From the NCBI GenBank assembly GCA_032717465.1, contig CM064732.1, forward strand, positions 34,013,455 through 34,077,454: DNA of 64,000 nt, given 5' to 3'. The first letter of the stretch is position 1; the number at the start of each line of letters is the position of its first letter. Position numbers and translations under genes: made by a program. Positions 56,564 through 64,000 of the stretch are shown piece after piece. Below the pieces are notes generated by a model. That model was given only the letters and a program-made list of their open reading frames with translations. It made no database searches and was not told where the DNA came from. The stretch is from Coenobita brevimanus. Taxonomy: Eukaryota; Arthropoda; Malacostraca; Decapoda; Coenobitidae.

Positions 56564-57461
56564 TGTTCTGGAGTCAACATCTTTTTCCATATGAAGTTGT
56601 AGTATCACACATTTTACATAATAATTTTTAAAGCTGTTTAGTCATAATTAACAGTGTGTAATGAAGTGTGAATGATGAACAACCAAATATCATTCCGCTG
56701 TTAGCTGTGGTATAGAAGAAGGTGGATGGCAGACCACAAGTGCCACCCTGTTTCAATTATAAAAAGAAGGTTAGGAGAAGTGAAAAGATATATGAATAGT
56801 GCATAAGTGTAAAGTCCTGGGGAACCATTTATTATCTTGGTATATGTGAATGTACTTAATACCATTTAATAGAGGTGTATAATGTGCTAGTAGAGTTGTC
56901 ATTTATCTCTACTTTTTGCATAAGCCCAGAGTATATGTAGATGCTCGGCACCTCACATTTTAGCTGACCTCAGCACCGCGCCCTAGTCGGCTCGGTGAGT
57001 GTACAGCGTCAGAGGCCGTTTTACAGTTTTAAAGGGAGGTGGTGTCGCTCCTACATATCTCTCGGGTCGCAGTTATATTATTCTGTACCCAGTAAAGAGA
57101 GATTTAATCTGCTCATTTCTGTCACCTTCCGCTACCACTTAATAACAGACCAGCTTCCACCTTCTCGTGGCAGAGGACCTTTGGTGGGAAGTGTCGGGCA
57201 GTGACGGCGAGTAGCTGACGTGTACTACAGACAGTGTCGTCGATCCAACACGGTGGTCTAGTTATACTATACAGCAGAACACTTAATATGTAGTCAACTG
57301 CTACTCCATAACGGCTACATTATTTTATTGGTGCTAGCGGTGGCACGACATTTAGTGCTAGCCGTGTACCGATACATTAAATTGGTGGCCAGCAGTGCGA
57401 CGATACATTTTATTGGTGCTAGCGGTGGCACGATATTTAGTGCTAGCCGTGTACCGATACA
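56564..57461 (+). repeat. 3' LTR of the retrovirus (898 bp)
   Basis: Identical in length to the 5' LTR and about 99% identical by eye. It contains the same 85-bp terminal duplication. Confidence 0.95.
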
Positions 57462-57620
57462 AGATGTACTATTTTATTCCAAATTATGCTTTCTGACACA
57501 TGAAGTGTTTTTAAACCCTCAATTGTGTTTTAATTTGAAAACTGGTATGACACCAGCCTGAATAAGTAACCCTTTCCTGATCAGAAAAGATGTACCATTT
57601 TATCCCAAGTAATACTATAT
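57462..57620 (+). repeat. 126-bp tandem repeat, right part of the retroviral target
   Basis: AGATGTACTATTTTATTCC at 57462 recurs as AGATGTACCATTTTATCCC at 57588, a period of 126 bases. The first unit matches 47736-47861. Confidence 0.85.
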
Positions 57621-57919
57621 TATTTAGCTCTGCAGGGAGTGAGCTATAATCATCTTGAGAGTGGTAATTACTTAGAATTATCATACTCACTGATCTATAA
57701 TGAGAACTGTCACTCATCAAATTTCATCCCATCAACTGTAAACTTCTTTCACCGATACTGCGTTTGTTGATGGTAGATGGATATGGTCCCCATTTCAGAA
57801 TTAAGTATAATTCTTGTTGCAATAATCAGCCTTTTATTCATCCAGGTCAGTCATCCGTCAGCCACACTTGATTAACAGTGATGAGTTATGTGGTGGATGG
57901 TCTCTAGGAAAATTTCAAA
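57621..57919. other. No recognisable feature
   Basis: AT-rich spacer, no supported gene. Confidence 0.45.
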
Positions 57920-58345
57920 CCGGTAAAGGGCACTTTGCGAGCGTGTGACGAGTGGCAAGAGCCATGTTATCACAATTTCCCTCCAATTAAAAGTTATAGG
58001 TGGAATCACCAATATTTAACTGCTTGAGCTGATGACACGAAACAAAGTGGTACAACCGAAATCTTTTAAAATTTGATTTCGGCATTAAGGCATTCACCGA
58101 ATGGAGCCAAATACTCCCTTGGAAAACTCGGGATTCCAAGCGGTTCCTACCCGTTTTTGGGTGAGTTTTTATTTGATATAAAAATTATTGAATGACAGTA
58201 TTACATGCAAACAGAATTTCAAGTCTTTTTCGCATAGGAGTAAAGTTATTAGTTTCTACTTAGCATGGCTGTTGGGTCGGGCCAGGCCGGGTCAGGCAGG
58301 GCGGCTCATTGCCAAACTTAATTGAGAGTAAACTTCGCTAGCTCA
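57920..58345 (-). repeat. Dispersed repeat R600, copy 2
   Basis: Reverse-complement relative of 28430-29025. The GC-rich GGGTCGGGCCAGGCCGGGTC block (58275-58294) pairs with the GC-rich block near 28475 in copy 1. Confidence 0.7.
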
Positions 58346-58903
58346 TTCATAGTTAATGTACACATAATGTTGACTTTATACAGGGGTTTTGATCTCCCCA
58401 ATGTAGAATACAACTAACATGGCTGAAGGAAGGGGGGAGCTCCCCACATACAGCTCTTCTCAAGAGGGTGAAGTCAACAGCTTTTCATGTCATCAACTCT
58501 TCTCCTCCTACTGACTCTCATCAACCTCTGTTGTCTTTTGCTGCTGCCCAGACGCATCTACATCTCCTTTCAACTGTTGCTTCAGTGGTCACTGTTCTTT
58601 TGAACTGTTGCATTCATCCTCCATTACATCGAGCGCATAGCACCCTTCTGAAAGAAAACTCTCATCCGCTTTTCTGGCCATCTCCATAAGGCAAAAGTTA
58701 ACTGGTGCTCCCAATCCATCAGGGTTGCATTCAACCAACTCTGGAAGTGTCTTCTTCGGTCCGTATTGCCTGTGACCTACGGTTTTTTAAACGCAAAATT
58801 TTCAGGCATCTCGAAATTAGAATATATTGAATGTGGCTCCCTTTTTTTTTTTTCCTTGGAATAATCTTCCGACCTTAAACTTTTGCTTTCTTTTTCCTTG
58901 TAT

Positions 58904-58905
<2 letters not shown>
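58346..58905. other. No supported gene
   Basis: A pyrimidine-rich frame at 58468-58689 has no recognisable motif. A T-run lies at 58839-58853. Confidence 0.45.

Positions 58906-58906
<1 letters not shown>

Positions 58907-58961
<55 letters not shown>
58907..58961. repeat. (CA)n microsatellite
   Basis: About 27 CA units. Confidence 0.96.
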
Positions 58962-58963
<2 letters not shown>

Positions 58964-58976
58964 TGTAAGAGAGATA

Positions 58977-59103
58977 CTGATATCCACAAGTAAAAGGGAA
59001 CACAAAATATCCCGAGCGCTTTTGAGTACTCACATCTCAGGGAAGACGTATATACACGAAAGCGCTCGGGATGTTTCCTGTTTCCTTTCCTTGAGGATAT
59101 CAG
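58977..59103. repeat. Short fold-back repeat with ~45-bp arms
   Basis: 58977-59022 and 59059-59103 are imperfect reverse complements. Shared blocks are CTGATATCC, AAGGGAACA/AAGGAAACA and ATCCCGAGCGCTTT. The loop is about 36 bases. Possibly a small hairpin MITE. Confidence 0.75.
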
Positions 59104-59169
59104 CATATCTATAAATCACGTGTTATTAATTTATTTAATTGCATCTATATATCTATAACTGTATGTATA

Positions 59170-59375
59170 TCTACATCTATATCTATCTATCTATCTATCA
59201 AACTATCTATCTACCTATCTATCAATCTGTCTATCTGTTTGTCTGTCTATCTATCTATCTGTTTGTCTATCTATCTATCTATCTGTCTACCTATCTATCT
59301 ATCTATCTATTTATTTATCTATCTATCTATATATAGATAGCTAGATAGCTAGATAGAGAGAGAGAGAGAGAGAGA
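59170..59375. repeat. (CTAT)n / (CTGT)n and (GA)n microsatellites
   Basis: Interrupted CTAT and CTGT units up to about 59340, then GATAGCTAGATAG and (GA)n at 59356-59378. Confidence 0.93.
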
Positions 59376-59639
59376 GAGAAATAGTAGGAGGAGGCCGTAG
59401 CACGGGCCGAACAGGGTAGTACTTCCGAGGGGAATGGGAATGCTAGTGATAGGGAGAGCTGGAGCTCCTGTTTCACTAGCTATCTAACCATCCTTCTTTG
59501 CTGACCTTTTCAGTGTGACAGTAACATGGAGAGTAGACCAGCATACTCTCCCAAACATTTCCTCTAACTATCTTTGCACTGCACCGCATGCACTTTACAT
59601 TTCACACAACGTATCCCACTACGTTACAGGGGTTGGCGC

Positions 59640-60067
59640 CAGCAAGGGCATACGGCCAGAAAACTTTACCCCCGCTACCTAGTGGCGGACTTCTGGGGGG
59701 AGGCGTGGCATGGGTTCCGCCGGCATAGATCATGGGTCCAGGGCGAGATGGGGCTTGGGCCTGTGCTAGAGGGTACAGGTCATTGCGGTTCCCAGGCTGC
59801 CACTTCCGCCCAATAGAGAGGGGCCCGAACCTGGGAGTAGCGCCCCAGGAGGCTGCCCTATCAGTGGGTATATAATGGCGGGATAGTTGCAGTGCCAAAG
59901 CGCGCTTGGAGGGTGTCTCTGCAGCTGTCCTGGCAGGGTGCCCCGAGGCCACTACCACAGCCACTGGTAAGCTGGTGGGCTAGGGGTCCCAGATCCATTG
60001 CCTGGACCTGGGACTGTGCAGTGAGTGGGACCTGTGCTATGTCTGTCCCCCTTTATTAATACTGAAG
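59640..60067 (+). promoter_or_regulatory. Candidate 5' untranslated region / internal promoter of LINE-E
   Basis: GC-rich sequence of some 430 bases without a long frame lies immediately before the first ATG of the endonuclease. LINEs normally carry an internal promoter here. No individual site can be assigned. Confidence 0.45.
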
Positions 60068-61482
60068 ATGACAACACAAAATAAGTTTCAAAGCAAGCCT
60101 GAGGACAGTAAATCACCCATGGGGATGAGGGTGGGTTCATGGAATGTGGGAAGTTTGTGGGGAAGAGCGGGGGAAGTCGTTGAGGCATTCAGTAGGAGGT
60201 GGGTGGATGTGGCGTGTTTGCAGGAAGTCCGGTACAGGGGTGGATCAGCTAGAAAGATCGTTGGGAAGGTCTGTTGCTATAAGTTGTTTTGGCAAGGGGG
60301 AACAGACGGATATGGAGGTGTTGGTGTGATGGTTGCAGAGAGATGGGTGGAATATGTTATGAATGTTTTGAGAGTAAGCGATAGGATATTGGTAGTGAAA
60401 ATTCTGTTGGGTAGATAGCTGCGATTATATCGGCATATGCTCCACAGGCAGGATTGGATGAAGCAGAGAAAGATAGATTTTGGGATGATTTAATACGTCT
60501 AGTGGGTGGTCTGCAGGATGATGAGATAGTGATTTTGGGAGAGGACTTATATCATCATGTAGGTGAAGCAGCACAAGGTTATGAAGGAGTGCATGAGGGA
60601 TGTGCGTATGGTCTAAGGAATGCAGAAGGGGAAAGGATACTCGAGTTTGGGGAGGCAATGGATATGATTGTGTGCAACACATATTTTAGGAAAAGAGACA
60701 GTAGGTTAATTACGTATGAGTCTGGGGGAAATAGCAGTCAGATAGATTATTTTCTGGTTAGGAGGGCCGATAGGAGGTTAGTGAGGGATGTTAAAGTTAT
60801 AGGAAGTGAGGAGTGTGTGCAGCAGCACAAACTATTGATTTGTGATATGGTGATTAAAGAACAAGTGATGAAAAAGAGGACTTATGTACCTAGGAGGAAA
60901 ATATGGAAGCTGAAAAACCAAGTAGTAAGGGATGCCTTCTATAGCGAGTTGAGGAGAGTGGTGGCTGAAGAGGGAGCTGTAGACAGAGGCGTTAATGAAC
61001 AGTACAGAGCCCTCAAGAACAATTTCTTGAGAGTTACTGATGTAACATGCGGTTGGACAAGAGGACCACCAAGACATAAAGTAACTTGGTGGTGGGAAGA
61101 GGGTGTAGAAGCTGCAGTTAAGGAGAAAAGAAGGCTTTTCCGGGAATGGAAGAAGGGTGGTAGCAAAGAGGAATATTTGGCTGCCAAGCATAGGGCTAGA
61201 AGAGAGATGTACAGGGCAAAGTCTGAGTCACAGAGACTATTACTTGATAACCTAAATCATGGGGAAAGGAAAAATATGATATTTAGGGTGGCAGGTCAAG
61301 TGAAGAAGGATAATCGGGATATTATAGGTGAGCAGTGTGTGAAGAATGATGAAGGAAAGGTAGTGGTGAACAGTGAGGATATTAAAGATGCATGGAGAGA
61401 GCATTATAACCGGTTGTTGAATGAGGAGTCTGACTGGGATAGGGAAGGTTTGGAACCAGCAGATCCAGAGTCTGGCCTTTGA
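60068..61482 (+). pseudogene. LINE-E endonuclease and linker, one frameshift
   Basis: 60068-60418 begins at an ATG and has GMRVGSWNVGSL and VDVACLQEVRY (catalytic Asn and Glu motifs of APE endonucleases), then GGVGVMVAERW. A frameshift near 60410 precedes ISAYAPQ, which is in the frame of 60454-61482. There the usual GDLNGHVG is replaced by GEDLYHHVG. CNTYFRKRDSRLITYESGG, SQIDYFLVRR and QQHKLLICDM follow. The last motif replaces the usual SDH by QHK, as in related elements. The enzyme would nick target DNA to prime reverse transcription. Confidence 0.87.
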
Positions 61483-63103
61483 TTGATACTTCTACTGTGA
61501 GTAAGGCAATAGGCAGGATGAGGGTGGGGAAGGCAGCAGGTGTGTCTGGGTTGACTGCCGAAATGTTGAAGGCCTCAGGTGATATAGGGGTGAGTTTAGT
61601 CACTGACCTGATAAATAGGATAATTTATGAGTGTGTTGTCCCAGATGATTGGCTGAAGAGAGTAACTGTAAATGTGTATAAAGGGAAGGGTGATGCCCTG
61701 GAAAGAGGAAATTATAGAGGTATAAAGCTTTTAGATCAGATAATGAAGGTAATGGAGAGAGTTTTAGAAGGTATGATTAGAGAAAGAATGAATATTGATG
61801 AGATGCAGTTTGGGTTTATGCCAGGTAGGGGGTTCGACAGCTTCAGGAAAAATATATTGGTAGGAGAAGGGATCATTATTTTGTTTTTGTTGATTTGGAA
61901 AAGGCCTTTGACAGAGTCCCTAGAGAGGTGGTGAAGTGGGCAATGAGAAAGCTTGGCTTGGAGGAGTGGCTGGTTAGGGTGGTTATGGCTATGTATCTGG
62001 GTGCTCACACCCAGGTAAGAGTGAATGGAGATTTGAGTGATGAGTTTTCCGTGAATGCTGGTGTGCATCAGGGGTCAGACTTGAGTCCCATGTTGTTTAT
62101 CATGGTACTTGAATCCCTTTCACGTGACTTTAGAAACGGACTCCCGTGGGAGTTGTTGTATGCTGATGATTTGGTGTTGATTGCAGAGTACGAAAGGGAG
62201 GTGGAGGAAAGGTTTAGGAAGTGGAGAGATGGTATGGGGCACAAGGGTTTAAGGGTAAATGCAGATAAAACAAAAGTGATGATATCTACGGTTGGTGGCA
62301 GTACTGTCAAAGACGAGGGAGAGTGGTCATGTGCAGTTTGCCACAAGGGTGTGGGAAGTAATTCCATCTTGTGCGGTGTGTGTGATAAATGGGTGCATAA
62401 GAGATGTAGTGGTATCAGAGGTAGACTGCGAGATAATGCTGATTTTATATGTAAGGCGTGTCGGGGTGAGCAGGTGGAGATTGTCAGACGTGAAAGGATT
62501 GAACTTGCTGGTGAATCTCTTAAGTGTGTGGAAGAGTTTTGTTATTTGAGAGACATGTTGTGTGCTGGAGGTGGGGCTGGAGCTAGCTCTGTGGCTAGGG
62601 TGAGAAGTGGTTGGAAGAAATTCAGGGAGCTCTTGCCTCTCCTGACATTGAGAGGACTCTCCCCACGTGCTAAGGGGTCTTTGTATGCAGCATGTGTTAC
62701 TAGTGTAATGCTGTATGGTAGTGAGACCTGGGCAGTGAAGGAGGAAGATATTCGCCGGCTCAGATGTACAGAAATGACAATGATTAGGTGGATGTGCAGT
62801 GTGTCCCTGCGTCCAAGGCCTGGAGGGGCTGGGTTTATGATGGAAGAGTTGAGAGGTAGGATGGGACTGGAGTGTATTGGTGTTGTGATGAGAAGGGGTA
62901 GATTGAGATGGTTTGGACATGTGGTGAGGATGGGGGATGATAATTGAGTGAGGAAGGAGAGAAGTGTTAATATTGGGTGTGGGGTTATGAGGGGTAGACC
63001 GAGAAAGACATGGGATGAGGTCATTAAGTGTGATCTCAGGGTTAAGGGACTGAACAGGGAGGCTGCAATGGATCATGCAGCATGGAGAGCCGCCATTAGG
63101 TGA
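61479..63103 (+). pseudogene. LINE-E reverse transcriptase with PHD-like finger
   Basis: 61479-61934 holds GKAAGVSGLTAEMLKASG, VYKGKGD and MQFGFMPGRG. A frameshift near 61860-61900 leads to 61895-62947 with MEKAFDRVPREVV, GVHQGSDLSPMLF and the catalytic YADD (62159-62170). After RT comes a cysteine-rich module at 62330-62461 (C-x2-C-x10-C-x2-C-x4-H-x2-C, then C-x2-C), the spacing of a PHD-type C4HC3 finger. The C-terminal segment has VMLYGSETWAVKEED and RWFGHVVRM. An in-frame TGA at 62945-62947 is followed by coherent coding to 63103, so it is a nonsense mutation. Confidence 0.88.
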
Positions 63104-63151
63104 CCAAGGCCGACACATGCAAGCATGTTGGAGCCTTTAAAAATTAAAACG

Positions 63152-63268
63152 ATATATATATATATATATATATTTATATATCTACATCTATCTATCTATA
63201 TATATATATATATATTTATATATCTATATATACATATATATATATATATTTATATATACTATATATAT
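63152..63268. repeat. (AT)n/(TATC)n microsatellite
   Basis: Interrupted AT and TATC runs after the LINE-E 3' end. Confidence 0.93.
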
Positions 63269-63385
63269 TATCATCATCATCATCAGCCGTTGAGGTCCAC
63301 TGCAGGACCGGCCGATCCCTACCGAAGCAGGGATGATACAGCCAATGTATCTCTACCCAGTGGCTTAGGCTGTCTGGTAGGGACA
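63269..63385 (-). mobile_element. SINE-T copy 4, 3' fragment
   Basis: Only the 3' ~115 bases of SINE-T are present (GCAGGACCGGCC, GATACAGCCAATGTATC). They stop where the next copy starts, which suggests one copy inserted into or recombined with another. Confidence 0.8.
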
Positions 63386-63400
63386 TATACATCTAATCTT

Positions 63401-63750
63401 ATCAGCCGTTTGAGTGTCCACTGCAGGACCGGCCTATCCTGACCGAAGTCGGGAGGATACAGCCAATGTATCTCTACCAAGGGGCTTAGGCTGTCTAGTA
63501 AAGATTGTATGTAGGGTGAGAAGTGCTTGTAAGTGTAATTGTAGTGTTGTAGTGGCTTTGGATGTGTGTGTAATCTGTGAACCAAGTGTAATCGGCCCGC
63601 GCAAGCCAACTGGGTGCAAGCATACTTTATGGTATGCGACACTGATTCAACCACAGCACCTCTGATGTCCGCCAATGCAGTACGTGGCCAGAAAAACGCT
63701 CCAAAAGTGTATTACCCTGGTGGGGCGCAAACCCTCATTCTTCAGTGTAC
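63401..63750 (-). mobile_element. SINE-T copy 5, lacking the first ~45 bases
   Basis: Inverted SINE-T body with the B-box region (GGTTTGCGCCCC in sense) but not the A-box end. It stops near GTGTAC at 63750. Confidence 0.85.
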
Positions 63751-63769
63751 AAACATATACATATACATA

Positions 63770-63833
<64 letters not shown>

Positions 63834-63839
63834 TAGATA
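63770..63839. repeat. (AT)n microsatellite
   Basis: About 30 AT units followed by AGATAGATAT, just before SINE-T copy 6. Confidence 0.95.
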
Positions 63840-63840
63840 T

Positions 63841-64000
63841 GGAGCCTCTGTGGTACAGTGGTAAACTGTGCATTTTCGTACACTGAAGAACGAGGGTTCG
63901 CTCCCCATCAGGATAATAAACTTTGGGAGCGTTCTTCAGGCCACGTACTGCCTTGGTGGACACAAGGTGTGCTGTGGTTGAACCAGTGTTGCATACTATA
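63841..64000 (+). mobile_element. SINE-T copy 6, cut by the window end
   Basis: tRNA-like head with TGGTACAGTGG (A-box) and GGTTCGCTCCC (B-box). The body continues beyond the window. Confidence 0.88.

Larger units (their letters stand above)
47862..57461 (+). mobile_element. Errantivirus-like endogenous retrovirus, 9.6 kb
   Basis: Two 898-bp LTRs (47862-48759 and 56564-57461), TG...CA ends and a 4-bp AGAT target duplication (47858-47861, 57462-57465) define the element. Gene order is gag, protease, RT, RNase H, integrase, env, the standard order of Ty3/gypsy elements with an envelope gene. The LTRs differ at about ten positions by eye (about 1%), so insertion is fairly recent in evolutionary terms. 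Frameshifts, two in-frame stops and a retroposon insertion in env make this copy defective. Confidence 0.95.
59640..63151 (+). mobile_element. Nearly full-length LINE with APE endonuclease, RT and PHD-like finger (LINE-E)
   Basis: A GC-rich leader (about 59640-60067) precedes endonuclease, RT, a C4HC3 finger and a C-terminal segment ending at 63103. A short 3' tail follows, which ends in TTAAAAATTAAAACG before (AT)n. Domain order and motifs resemble RTE-like elements annotated as craniofacial development protein 2-like. The 5' boundary is uncertain and could lie as far left as about 59380. Confidence 0.85.

Overview
The window looks like repeat-dominated intergenic DNA from an animal nuclear genome. 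I infer an arthropod, most likely a decapod crustacean. The grounds are very dense and long (AT)n, (CA)n, (GA)n and (GATA)n microsatellites, tRNA-derived SINEs embedded in (AT)n, several LINE families with short tandem-repeat tails, and an errantivirus-type retrovirus with a furin-cleaved fusion glycoprotein. I found no host protein-coding gene, tRNA gene, rRNA gene or CRISPR array that I could support. Nearly all credible coding sequence belongs to transposable elements, and most of it is broken. Species identity is inference.

Layout. At 0.2-23 kb one LINE family (called LINE-1a here) with a (GATA)n tail occurs four times: minus at 172-2137, plus at 6025-8737, plus at 13646-15161, and plus at 19217-22707 (split by a 1.24-kb insertion). 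A short SINE-like repeat (4447-4661; 20996-21220 minus) carries the same 3' end as this LINE, so it looks like the LINE's non-autonomous partner. Between these copies lie a tRNA-derived SINE, a 1.3-kb TGGA-rich block, tandem repeats and microsatellites. At 23.4-25.6 kb there is a decayed minus-strand protein of unknown function, interrupted by a 384-bp hAT-type MITE, followed by a fold-back element at 26.1-26.5 kb.

At 29.4-32.8 kb (minus) is a decayed LINE with endonuclease, reverse transcriptase and RNase H remnants. At 33.85-37.06 kb (minus) is a second decayed LINE with endonuclease, RT and a C-terminal zinc-finger-like end. At 37.8-38.7 kb a 36-bp unit is repeated four times between (CA)n tracts.

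At 41367-46770 is an LTR retrotransposon with 792-bp LTRs. Its pol order is protease-integrase-reverse transcriptase, i.e. Gmr1-like Ty3/gypsy order, with the end of RT and RNase H deleted. At 47862-57461 is a 9.6-kb errantivirus-like endogenous retrovirus with 898-bp LTRs, an AGAT target-site duplication, gag, protease, RT-RNase H, integrase and env. It sits inside a 126-bp tandem repeat. A retroposon with a (GATA)n tail has inserted into the end of its env gene.

At about 59.6-63.15 kb is a nearly complete but frameshifted LINE encoding an APE endonuclease, an RT (YADD) and, unusually, a C4HC3 PHD-like finger just after the RT core. The window ends in nested copies of the tRNA-derived SINE.

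How the parts relate: autonomous LINEs supply the machinery that probably moved the SINEs. The two LTR elements encode their own replication proteins but are disabled by frameshifts, stops or deletion. Microsatellites, especially (AT)n, repeatedly flank or host the insertions.
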